From positions 1-64,000 of the forward strand of contig JAVBPZ010000007.1 in NCBI GenBank assembly GCA_031549285.1: DNA of 64,000 nt. The letters run 5' to 3'. Below, piece after piece: positions 35,033 through 42,320 of this stretch (positions within the stretch are counted from its first letter, which is position 1; each line of letters starts with the position of its first letter). The position numbers and the translations under genes are program-made. Below the pieces are notes generated by a model. That model made no database searches. It saw nothing but the letters and a program-made list of their open reading frames with translations, and was not told where the DNA came from. The DNA is from JAAYCI01 sp031549285 (GTDB taxonomy: Bacteria > Bacillota > Clostridia > Oscillospirales > Ruminococcaceae).

Positions 35033-36337
35033 ATGAAAAAGCCGTTTGTCAGCTATGACCAGCTGCAGGAGATGATAACCGACTATCCCACGCCGTTTCA
35101 TTTGTATGATGAAAAAGGCATTCGCGAAACAGCGCGGCGGTTGCAGGAGGCGTTTTCCTGGAACGAGGGGTTCAAGGAATATTTTGCGGTGAAGGCGAAC
35201 CCAAACCCGGTAATTTTGCACATCCTGCGCGAGGAAGGCTGCGGGGTGGACTGTTCCAGCCTGACCGAGCTGATGCTGGCGGAGAAGGTGGGTTTTTCCG
35301 GACGGGAAATCATGTTTTCGTCCAATGCCACCCCAGCGGAGGACTTTGTGTATGCAAAGAAGCTGGGGGCCATCATCAACCTGGATGATATCACCCATAT
35401 TGATTTTTTGGAGCGATGCGCCGGAATTCCCAAGACCATCTGCTGCCGGTACAACCCCGGCGGCGAGTTTAAGATTCATAACCAGATCATGGACAGCCCA
35501 AAGGACGCAAAATATGGCTTCACAAAAGAACAGCTGCGTGAGGGCTTTTTGCGGCTGCGCGAAAAGGGTGCCGAGGAGTTTGGCCTGCACGCGTTTTTGG
35601 CCAGCAACACACTGGGGGACGAGTATTACCCTGTGTTGGCGCGGCAGTTGTTTGAAACGGCGGTGTGGTTGAAAGAAGAGACCGGCATCGCTGTAAGGTT
35701 TATTAACTTGTCTGGCGGGGTGGGCATTCCGTACCGGCCACAGGAACAGGCGAACGATATTTTTGCCATAGGAAAAGGAGTGGAGCAGGCGCTGGCGGAG
35801 GTGCTGGCACCGGCCGGCATGGGCGATGTAGCGATATTTACCGAACTGGGACGCTATATGCTGGGGCCGAACGGAGTGCTGGTGGCCACCGCGATTCATA
35901 AGAAGAACATTTACAAGGATTACATTGGCCTGGATGCCTGTGCCGCAAACCTGATGCGGCCGGCGATGTACGGGGCGTATCATCATATCACCATTGCCGG
36001 TAAGGAGGACGCCCCCGCCACGCACAAGTATGATGTGACCGGTTCACTGTGCGAAAACAACGACAAGTTTGCGATAGACCGCATGCTGCCGGAGGTGGAT
36101 ATTGGCGATATTGTGGTGATACACGACACCGGGGCGCACGGGTTTTCAATGGGGTACAACTATAACGGCAAGCTGCGCAGCGCCGAGGTTTTGCTGAAGG
36201 AAGACGGCAGCACCCAGCTGATACGCCGGGCGGAAACACCAGAGGATTATTTTGCGACGCTGGGCGTGACGGGGTACTTTGATGACCCGGACGAAAAGTG
36301 CGCAGACGGCTGCGAATGCGGGCATACGCACGGGTGA
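35033..36337 (+). CDS. lysA: Diaminopimelate decarboxylase
   Basis: The 434-residue PLP enzyme of the alanine-racemase-like fold (group IV decarboxylase) makes L-lysine from meso-diaminopimelate. The PLP lysine lies in YFAVKANPNP (~residue 56), the glycine-rich phosphate loop in LSGGVG (~236), and the substrate-binding C-terminal barrel contains GSLCENND and DTGAHGFSMGYNYN. It ends with a cysteine/histidine tail (CADGCECGHTHG) not typical of the family, possibly a metal-binding adornment. AGGAG sits 7 bases before ATG 35033. Related decarboxylases with other substrates exist, so lysine synthesis is the probable, not proven, role. Confidence 0.92.
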   Translation: MKKPFVSYDQLQEMITDYPTPFHLYDEKGIRETARRLQEAFSWNEGFKEYFAVKANPNPVILHILREEGCGVDCSSLTELMLAEKVGFSGREIMFSSNATPAEDFVYAKKLGAIINLDDITHIDFLERCAGIPKTICCRYNPGGEFKIHNQIMDSPKDAKYGFTKEQLREGFLRLREKGAEEFGLHAFLASNTLGDEYYPVLARQLFETAVWLKEETGIAVRFINLSGGVGIPYRPQEQANDIFAIGKGVEQALAEVLAPAGMGDVAIFTELGRYMLGPNGVLVATAIHKKNIYKDYIGLDACAANLMRPAMYGAYHHITIAGKEDAPATHKYDVTGSLCENNDKFAIDRMLPEVDIGDIVVIHDTGAHGFSMGYNYNGKLRSAEVLLKEDGSTQLIRRAETPEDYFATLGVTGYFDDPDEKCADGCECGHTHG

Positions 36338-36470
36338 GGTTGCCGGGGAATGTAGCGGGATGGTAAATGGTTTGCAGGATGCCGTTGATGCTGTTTTTGC
36401 TTAACGGCAGCAAACAAAACCACACGGGCCGCGCAGAAGAGATAGCATTTTCGTAGGGGGAGGCAAGGAG

Positions 36471-37901
36471 ATGGCAGGTTTCGTTCCGGGTGTTTTGTCG
36501 GGGGCGTGTTTTTTTTCAGAGACGGTGATAGGCGGCGCGGATGGGCCGACCATGGTTTTTACCAATATAAGTATATGGAACTATGTCCTTTTGTTTTTGG
36601 AGTTTGGTCTGCTGGCAGCCGTGGTGGTGCTGGGCATTATAAACCTGCGCAAAAAGCCCGCGGGGCCGGACACCGCCGCGCTGGAAAAGCGCATGGCGGA
36701 GGAACTGCGCGCCGCCCGGCAGGAGATAAACGCCGGAGTGAACGAGGCGGTGCGCAGCGCGGCGGCCATGCAGGGCGAAATCCAAAAACGCACCACCGAG
36801 GCCCAGGCGGCGCATCTGGAGACGCTGGCCCGCCAGGTGGCGCAGCAGCGTGCGGCGCTGGACGAGCAGTTTGCCAAATTTTCCATGCAGAACGAACAAA
36901 AGCTGGAAAATATTCGCCGGACAATGGAAAAAGGCATTGCCGACCTGCAGGCTGGTAACGAGAAAAAGCTGGAAGAAATGCGCCACACGGTGGACGAAAA
37001 GCTGCAGCAGACGCTGAACGAACGGCTGAAGCAAAGCTTCAGCCTGGTAAGCGAGAGCCTGGCCAAGGTGCAGCAGGGCCTGGGCGAAATGCAGAACCTG
37101 GCCGCCGGGGTGGGCGATTTGAAAAAAGTACTGAGCAACGTGAAGACCCGCGGTATTTTGGGCGAGATACAGCTGGGGGCGATACTGGAAGAAATATTGC
37201 CGCCAGAGCAGTATGCCGCGAACATTGCCACCGTAAACGGCAGCGCCGAGCGGGTGGAGTTTGCGGTAAAGCTGCCGGGTGATGGAGACGGCATGCCGGT
37301 GTGGCTGCCGCTAGACGCAAAGTTCCCGGCGGACGCATACGCGAACCTGCTGGACGCGTACGAGGCGGCGGACACAGCCGCAGTGGAGGCCGCGGGTAAG
37401 GTGCTGGAAAGCCGCATCCGTTCTTTTGCAAAGGATATCCACGAAAAATACATCCATGTGCCGGAGACCACCGAGTTTGGCATTATGTTCCTGCCGGTGG
37501 AGGGGCTGTACGCGGAGGTAGTGCGCCGTGGGCTGGTGGAAAAGCTGCAGAATGAATTTAAGGTGAATATTGCGGGGCCCACCACCATGGCGGCACTGCT
37601 GAACAGTTTGCAGATGGGCTTTCGTACGTTGGCAATTCAAAAGCGCAGCGGCGAGGTGTGGAAGGTGCTGGGCGAAGTGAAGAGTGAGTTTGCGAAGTTT
37701 GGCGATGTGCTGACCAAGACAAAACGGCACCTGGAGCTGGCCAGCAAGGATATTGACGAACTGGTGGGTACCCGTACCAACCAGATTCAGCGCAAGCTGC
37801 GGGACGTGACCAGCCTGGTACCGGGGCAGGAAGAGGAAAGCCTGGAGGCGGCCGAGGACGAGCTGCTGCTGGAAGAGGACGGCGCGGCGGGGGAGGAATA
37901 A
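36471..37901 (+). CDS. rmuC: DNA recombination protein RmuC
   Basis: The 476-residue protein has the RmuC layout: an N-terminal membrane span (~33-57), a long coiled coil (~65-220), and a nuclease-like C-terminal domain with conserved KTRGILGEIQLGAILE, LPLDAKFPADAY and GIMFLPVEGLYAEV segments. RmuC limits sequence inversions between short repeats. Unusually, residues 19-27 read VIGGADGPT, the Na+-site motif of decarboxylase beta subunits (also present in the OadB of this window). GGGGGAGG lies 8 bases before ATG 36471, so the N-terminal segment is probably translated. Monocistronic, followed by a terminator. Confidence 0.93.
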   Translation: MAGFVPGVLSGACFFSETVIGGADGPTMVFTNISIWNYVLLFLEFGLLAAVVVLGIINLRKKPAGPDTAALEKRMAEELRAARQEINAGVNEAVRSAAAMQGEIQKRTTEAQAAHLETLARQVAQQRAALDEQFAKFSMQNEQKLENIRRTMEKGIADLQAGNEKKLEEMRHTVDEKLQQTLNERLKQSFSLVSESLAKVQQGLGEMQNLAAGVGDLKKVLSNVKTRGILGEIQLGAILEEILPPEQYAANIATVNGSAERVEFAVKLPGDGDGMPVWLPLDAKFPADAYANLLDAYEAADTAAVEAAGKVLESRIRSFAKDIHEKYIHVPETTEFGIMFLPVEGLYAEVVRRGLVEKLQNEFKVNIAGPTTMAALLNSLQMGFRTLAIQKRSGEVWKVLGEVKSEFAKFGDVLTKTKRHLELASKDIDELVGTRTNQIQRKLRDVTSLVPGQEEESLEAAEDELLLEEDGAAGEE

Positions 37902-37940
37902 GGCCAGGGGTGCCGCAGGAACCGGCCATTTATAAACAAA

Positions 37941-37980
37941 AAAAGCCGGCCTGGCACGGACAGCAGGCTGGCGTTTTTTT
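37941..37980 (+). terminator. Intrinsic terminator after rmuC
   Basis: A 9-bp stem (GCCGGCCTG / CAGGCTGGC, one G-T pair) with a 10-nt loop and seven T residues; an A-run on the left side makes it partly bidirectional. Confidence 0.88.
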
Positions 37981-38030
37981 GTTGGCAAAAGCGATGCTGC
38001 CGGAAACGGAGGTGGGGGTGGAAGCCAGCA

Positions 38031-38121
38031 CCCGGCCGAAGGCCGTCCGGGGCAAAGCCCGGACCCCGGCAGCACCCGCGCTGCCGGGCCGCGCGCCAAG
38101 CGCGCGGGGCCTGCGGCCGGG
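38031..38121. repeat. Cloverleaf-like intergenic element, copy 1
   Basis: A 91-base segment in which nearly every base is paired. Outer arms 38031-38044 and 38108-38121 are complementary over 14 positions with one mismatch. They enclose three abutting hairpins: 38045-38064 (7 bp), 38065-38088 (9 bp, perfect) and 38089-38107 (8 bp, perfect). No unpaired base remains at the junction. It lies between the rmuC terminator and the convergent serpin gene. It is very GC-rich and not coding. A second element of the same plan lies at 53217-53298. Confidence 0.8.
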
Positions 38122-38150
38122 CAAAGGATGAGCACAAAGAAATAGAAAGC

Positions 38151-39380
38151 TTATGCGGCCGGGGGTGGCGGGCTGTCCATTTCGCCCAGGAATAACGGCA
38201 GGCCGCTGGACAGGTCCACCACAGCATACAGATACGGTTTGTCGAAGGTAAGGTACAGGGGCGGCTCTTCCTGGTAAGGCGCAGCGGTTACTTCAAACTC
38301 CACCACGGTGGCGGCTGCGGCCTCGGTGCCTTTTTCGTTTACACGGATGACCACCTTCTGTTTGGCGTCGCTGATGTATAAATTGTTTGCGTCGCTGACA
38401 CCGGAAAAATTTGCCGCAGTGGGGTCAAATGCCTGCTGCAGGCCCATGCTTTGCAGCGGCGTTACCAGGCCCAGTTCATAGCTTTGCTCGAACTTTGGCA
38501 TAGAGAGAATAACATCGTCGGTATCCTGTGCGGCGGCCAGCCACCCGGAAAGGGAATTTTCATCCAGCGCCAGATTTGCCACGTTGCCATCGATGGGCAT
38601 GACTGCCAAAAATGCCAGGTTGCTGTCCGCATACGGCAGCACGACGCCCTGCAGATCCGGGTTTTGGAAACAGCGCTGGGTGTTGGCGGGGGCTGTCAGG
38701 AAATCGGCCTGTACCGTTTGGCCGTTCGCCAGGGTGAAGTCCCGCGCATGGGTGTCGTTTGCATCAAACGGCTGCTGCCAGGCGGCGTCCATATACAGGG
38801 TGTTGATGAGCAGCATGGCTGCTTGGGCACTGATAGAATCCACCAGGTCGGGGATGAGCCCCTCGGTTTCTTTGGCTACCCAGGCGTTTATTTCCTCTGG
38901 TGTGGCGGATGCTTGCAGGTCAACTGTGAAGACCTCGCCGTCAAAATCCTGCTGCACCAGCTGCAGATACTGCGGCAGGACGGGATAGTCATCATCCACC
39001 CAGGCGGAGTTTGCAAGAGATAGTTTGGTGCCACCGTCCAGCGCCGCATATTGCCCCAGCAGCGCCTGGCACGCGGGGCCAATATCCGCCGGTGCAATGC
39101 CCAGCACCCGGGCGAACTCGGCGGCGGTGTCGCCGGCACTGCCCGCGGCGGCCATAGCAAACGCCAAATAGGCGGACAGGGGAGAAATAACGATATTTTT
39201 CTCCCCGGCCAGCCGCGCCTGCCCAAACAGCTGTGCAGAAAAGCTTTGCATGGCAGTGTACAATTCAGCAGGCACATCCTCCGGAGAATTTTGCGGCGTG
39301 CTGTTTGGCTTTTGGCTGGCGCAGCCGGCCAGCGAAAACACAAGTATAATGACAAGGAACCCTGCAAGCAATCGTTTCAT
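38151..39380 (-). CDS. Serpin family protease inhibitor, predicted lipoprotein
   Basis: The 409-residue protein has a lipoprotein signal (MKRLLAGFLVIILVFSLAGC, lipobox LAGC, C20), so it is probably anchored outside the membrane. The serpin fold follows: NIVISPLSAYLAFAMAAAGS near residue 62 and the closing FDKPYLYAVVDLSSGLPLFLGEM. The reactive-centre hinge reads EKGTEAAAAT, matching inhibitory serpins; alignment by hinge spacing to alpha-1-antitrypsin puts Thr at P1 and Ala at P1', which suggests elastase- or subtilisin-like targets (inference). Gut bacterial serpins such as the siropins of Eubacterium siraeum inhibit neutrophil proteases. AAGGAGG precedes ATG 39380. Confidence 0.92.
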   Translation of the reverse strand: MKRLLAGFLVIILVFSLAGCASQKPNSTPQNSPEDVPAELYTAMQSFSAQLFGQARLAGEKNIVISPLSAYLAFAMAAAGSAGDTAAEFARVLGIAPADIGPACQALLGQYAALDGGTKLSLANSAWVDDDYPVLPQYLQLVQQDFDGEVFTVDLQASATPEEINAWVAKETEGLIPDLVDSISAQAAMLLINTLYMDAAWQQPFDANDTHARDFTLANGQTVQADFLTAPANTQRCFQNPDLQGVVLPYADSNLAFLAVMPIDGNVANLALDENSLSGWLAAAQDTDDVILSMPKFEQSYELGLVTPLQSMGLQQAFDPTAANFSGVSDANNLYISDAKQKVVIRVNEKGTEAAAATVVEFEVTAAPYQEEPPLYLTFDKPYLYAVVDLSSGLPLFLGEMDSPPPPAA

Positions 39381-39453
39381 GGGGAATAGCCTCCTTGTAA
39401 TGCTGGGAGCGAATGGCTCCTATTTTAAAACAAATACTGGTTCTGGCCGGTAT

Positions 39454-39493
39454 AAAAACAAAAGCGGAACGCCGAAGGGCGCAGCCGCTTTTG
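39454..39493 (-). terminator. Intrinsic terminator (minus strand)
   Basis: A CAAAAGCGG / CCGCTTTTG stem with an inner CGCC/GGCG hairpin. On the minus strand it is followed by a T-run, so it can end the transcript of the upstream Pr6Pr-like gene. Confidence 0.75.
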
Positions 39494-39512
39494 CTGTGTT
39501 ATAGGGAATACG

Positions 39513-39592
39513 ACGCAGGTGGTGAAATGCTTGCAGTTTCATTTTGCCAGAACACAAATGGAAAAATGATTGTTCAAGAGACCACCCTGCGT
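39513..39592. repeat. 80-base inverted-repeat segment
   Basis: Arms ACGCAGGTGGT (39513-39523) and ACCACCCTGCGT (39581-39592) are complementary with a single bulged base and bracket 57 non-coding bases. It sits in the 3' region of the Pr6Pr-like gene. Origin unknown; no transposase features. Confidence 0.45.
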
Positions 39593-39625
39593 TACTGTGC
39601 CATGGGCAGACGCGCAGTGCGTGGC

Positions 39626-40726
39626 CTACGGTTGCGGTGCGGTAGGCGGCACGCTGTCGGTGGCAGGTGCCACAGGGCTTTGCGGCGCGGGCGCCGCCGG
39701 GGCGGCGGGTGCTGCCGGAGCAGCAGGTGCCGCCGCGGGAGCGGCAGGGAAAATGGGTGCCGCCGGGGCAGCAGGTGCCACCGCAGGAGCGGCAGGGAAA
39801 ACGGGTGCCGCAGGTGCGGGTGCCGTTACCGGAGCCACTGGCGCTGCCGGGGGAACCGCTGCCGCCGATGCCGCCTGCGCGGCGAACGGCTGAGCGGCCG
39901 TGGCCTGTACCGGTGGCGGCGCGGTATCACCGGAAGATATGGCAAAGCTGCCGGCTACCGGTACGGTAACACCGGCGGCAACGGCGCCGCTGGCAACGGC
40001 TGCTTTTTGGGCGGCTTCCGCTTCAGCAGCCTCGGTGTCCTGGGCCATTTTCTTTTTTGCGAAGTGCCCCAGGATCTTGTCGATGCCGAACACGACATAC
40101 CCCAGCAAAACAAACGCGACCGCCAGCAGGAACACCAAAAGGACCGACTGGAACCAGCCGAGCTTTTCAAAATCAAAAATAGCGGGATAGGGCCACGGGG
40201 TGCGCCCATGGTATACCATGCCGGTTTTTGACGCGGGGGACAGCAGGAAGGTGTACAGCGAATAAAAGCAAAGATACACAAACGGAATGGCCAGCCAGAA
40301 AATGGGGTCGCCGGCGCGGAAACGGCCTTTGCGGTCGAACAGGATCCAGTCCAGCAGCACCAGAACCGGTACCAGATAGTGAACAATGACATTCAAAAGG
40401 ACGTTGCCGTAGACCGCGCTTTCAAAGGCGGAACCTGCCAACGTAAGCATGTACAAAATAGAAAAGAAAACCAACGTTACCAGAATATCGCCCTTCAGTG
40501 TGATGGCATAGGAATAGGAGCCTTTGGTGCCTTTTTTCATGGTGTTGAAAAACAGGAAGAACACGGTGAACGCATAAAATAGAAAAACAAACAGGTTCAA
40601 ATCCACGCCGAAATATTTCAGCCGTTCAAAACCGTACCCCACCAGCGACGCGATGACCCCAATGCCGGAAACGACCAAGATCAGTGCCTTGAAAATAAGC
40701 GAAGCGAGCTTGTTGCGGATACACAT
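39626..40726 (-). CDS. Pr6Pr-like polytopic membrane protein with Ala-Pro tail
   Basis: The 366-residue protein has about six transmembrane spans (~residues 5-220), in the style of the Pr6Pr (FAR-17a/AIG1-like) family, with a conserved lumenal PWPYPAIFDF-type segment near residue 185. The C-terminal ~130 residues are a cytoplasmic low-complexity tail made almost wholly of Ala, Pro and Val. I chose ATG 40726 because GGGGTGG lies 7 bases upstream and the earlier in-frame ATG (40762) has none. Pr6Pr proteins have no firmly known bacterial function. Divergent from metK. Confidence 0.75.
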   Translation of the reverse strand: MCIRNKLASLIFKALILVVSGIGVIASLVGYGFERLKYFGVDLNLFVFLFYAFTVFFLFFNTMKKGTKGSYSYAITLKGDILVTLVFFSILYMLTLAGSAFESAVYGNVLLNVIVHYLVPVLVLLDWILFDRKGRFRAGDPIFWLAIPFVYLCFYSLYTFLLSPASKTGMVYHGRTPWPYPAIFDFEKLGWFQSVLLVFLLAVAFVLLGYVVFGIDKILGHFAKKKMAQDTEAAEAEAAQKAAVASGAVAAGVTVPVAGSFAISSGDTAPPPVQATAAQPFAAQAASAAAVPPAAPVAPVTAPAPAAPVFPAAPAVAPAAPAAPIFPAAPAAAPAAPAAPAAPAAPAPQSPVAPATDSVPPTAPQP

Positions 40727-40823
40727 TAAATACCACCCCTTACAAATTTGTTCATCAAGCATTTATTTACGGTATGAAGATTCCGCTCCCCACGATATAT
40801 TATACCATATTTTTGGGAATGTG

Positions 40824-40852
40824 TTGACATTTATGTGGTCATTTGCTAAAAT
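40824..40852 (+). promoter_or_regulatory. Promoter of metK
   Basis: Perfect TTGACA (40824-40829), a 17-bp spacer, TAAAAT (40847-40852). On the opposite strand a TATAAT (40805-40800 region) could drive the Pr6Pr-like gene. Confidence 0.88.
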
Positions 40853-40872
40853 GCACAAGACAACTGAATAGG

Positions 40873-40967
40873 TCTTATCCAGAGTGGCTGAGGGAACAGG
40901 CCCCATGACGCCCGGCAACCTGTCTGCGGACAAGGTGCTACCTCCTGCGGGAAACCGAAAGATAAGG
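40873..40967 (+). ncRNA. SAM-I (S-box) riboswitch
   Basis: The conserved core is present: CTTATC at 40874-40879 pairs with GATAAG at 40961-40966 (P1). Between them lie AGAGTGGCTGAGGGA, the GGCCCCATGACGCCCGGCAACC block and AAGGTGCTACCTCC followed by GAAAG. Binding of S-adenosylmethionine should favour the downstream terminator and shut off metK, a direct product feedback. Confidence 0.97.
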
Positions 40968-40977
40968 GATGCTATTG

Positions 40978-41009
40978 TGCGCCAGGGCTTTCCTGGCGCA
41001 TATTTTTTT
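40978..41009 (+). terminator. Riboswitch-controlled terminator before metK
   Basis: A 9-bp stem TGCGCCAGG / CCTGGCGCA with loop GCTTT is followed by TA and seven T residues. It is the expression platform of the SAM riboswitch. Confidence 0.93.
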
Positions 41010-41037
41010 AGCCATATATTGGGAAAGGGGCAAGCAA

Positions 41038-42180
41038 ATGAACAGGCATTTTTTTACGTCGGAATCGGTTACAGAGGGGCACCCGGACAAGATTTGCGAC
41101 CAGATTTCGGATGCAATATTGGATGAAATATTGGCGCAGGATCCGATGGGCCGGGTGGCGTGCGAGGTGACCGCGAACACCGGCGTAGTGTACGTGATGG
41201 GCGAGATAACAACCAGCACCTATGTGGATATTCCCACGGTGGTGCGGCGTGTGATACGGGAAATAGGCTATACCCGCGCAAAGTTTGGGTTTGATGACGA
41301 AACCTGCGCGGTGCTGACCTCCATAAAGGAGCAAAGCCCGGACATTGCCATGGGGGTAAACCCCGGTGGCGCCGGTGACCAGGGCATGATGTTTGGCTAT
41401 GCCTGCGATGAAACACCGGAAAAGATGCCGCTGCCCATTTCCTTGGCGCACAAGCTGGCGCAGCAGCTGACGAAGGTGCGCAAGGACGAAGTGCTCACCT
41501 ATCTGCGGCCGGACGGAAAAAGTCAGGTGACGGTGGAGTACGACGGGGATGTTCCGGTGCGGGTAGACACGGTGGTGGTTTCCACACAGCACGGGCCGGA
41601 AGTGGACATGGAGACATTGCGCCGGGATATTATAGAAAAAGTGATACTGCCGGTGATCCCGGCGAGCTTGCTGGATGCGCAGACGGTGTATTACATCAAT
41701 CCCACCGGCCGGTTTGTGGTGGGGGGGCCGCAGGGGGACTCCGGCCTGACCGGGCGAAAGATTATAGTGGACACATACGGTGGGTATGCCCGGCACGGCG
41801 GCGGTGCTTTTTCCGGGAAAGACCCCACCAAGGTGGACCGCAGCGCAACCTATGCGGCGCGCTGGGTGGCAAAGAACATTGTGGCGGCGGGCCTGGCGAA
41901 GCGGTGCGAGGTACAGGTGGCGTATGCCATTGGCGTGGCACAGCCGGTCAGCATTATGGTGGATACCTTTGGCACCGGCGTGGTGCCGGATGAAAAAATA
42001 GAGGCGGCGGTGTGTGGTGTGTTCGATTTGACCCCACAGGCGATCATTCGGGATTTGGACCTGCGCAAACCGATATACCGCCCGCTGGCGGCCTATGGCC
42101 ACATGGGCCGGGAGGACCTGGGTGTTGCCTGGGAAAAAACCGACAAGGTAGACGCCTTGCGGGCTGCGGCAGGGGTTTAA
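41038..42180 (+). CDS. metK: S-adenosylmethionine synthetase
   Basis: The 380-residue enzyme joins methionine and ATP to S-adenosylmethionine. The start is MNRHFFTSESVTEGHPDKIC, with the catalytic His in EGHPDK (residue ~15). GAGDQGMMFGYACDETPE (~115-132) and GGGAFSGKDPTKVDRSA (~260) are the other signatures. ATG 41038 follows AAAGGGG; the upstream frame overlaps the riboswitch and is not coding. Expression is set by the SAM riboswitch just upstream. Confidence 0.98.
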   Translation: MNRHFFTSESVTEGHPDKICDQISDAILDEILAQDPMGRVACEVTANTGVVYVMGEITTSTYVDIPTVVRRVIREIGYTRAKFGFDDETCAVLTSIKEQSPDIAMGVNPGGAGDQGMMFGYACDETPEKMPLPISLAHKLAQQLTKVRKDEVLTYLRPDGKSQVTVEYDGDVPVRVDTVVVSTQHGPEVDMETLRRDIIEKVILPVIPASLLDAQTVYYINPTGRFVVGGPQGDSGLTGRKIIVDTYGGYARHGGGAFSGKDPTKVDRSATYAARWVAKNIVAAGLAKRCEVQVAYAIGVAQPVSIMVDTFGTGVVPDEKIEAAVCGVFDLTPQAIIRDLDLRKPIYRPLAAYGHMGREDLGVAWEKTDKVDALRAAAGV

Positions 42181-42217
42181 TGAAAAAAACCGGTTTTCAA
42201 ATGACCGGCGTGGTTGT

Positions 42218-42246
42218 TTTACATAGGTGGCCGGGTATCGTATAAT
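42218..42246 (+). promoter_or_regulatory. Promoter of recD2, embedded in a hairpin
   Basis: TTTACA (42218-42223), a 17-bp spacer, perfect TATAAT (42241-42246). The -10 box lies in the loop of the GGCCGGGTA/TACCCGGCC hairpin described next. Confidence 0.82.
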
Positions 42247-42275
42247 AGTTACGGTACCCGGCCGCTGTTTGTTTT
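42229..42275 (+). terminator. Hairpin terminator of metK
   Basis: A 9-bp stem (42229-42237 with 42255-42263) with a 17-nt loop is followed by a T-rich stretch (GCTGTTTGTTTTTG). It shares bases with the recD2 promoter. Confidence 0.65.
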
Positions 42276-42320
42276 TGTGGCGGCAACCGGGAACAGTATC
42301 CTCGCAAGGCAGGAAAAAAG

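Noticed and set aside
39667..39969. Plus-strand frames opposite the Ala-Pro tail of the Pr6Pr-like gene
   Set aside because: They mirror the repetitive GCx/CCx codons of the tail, giving Gly/Ala-rich shadows.
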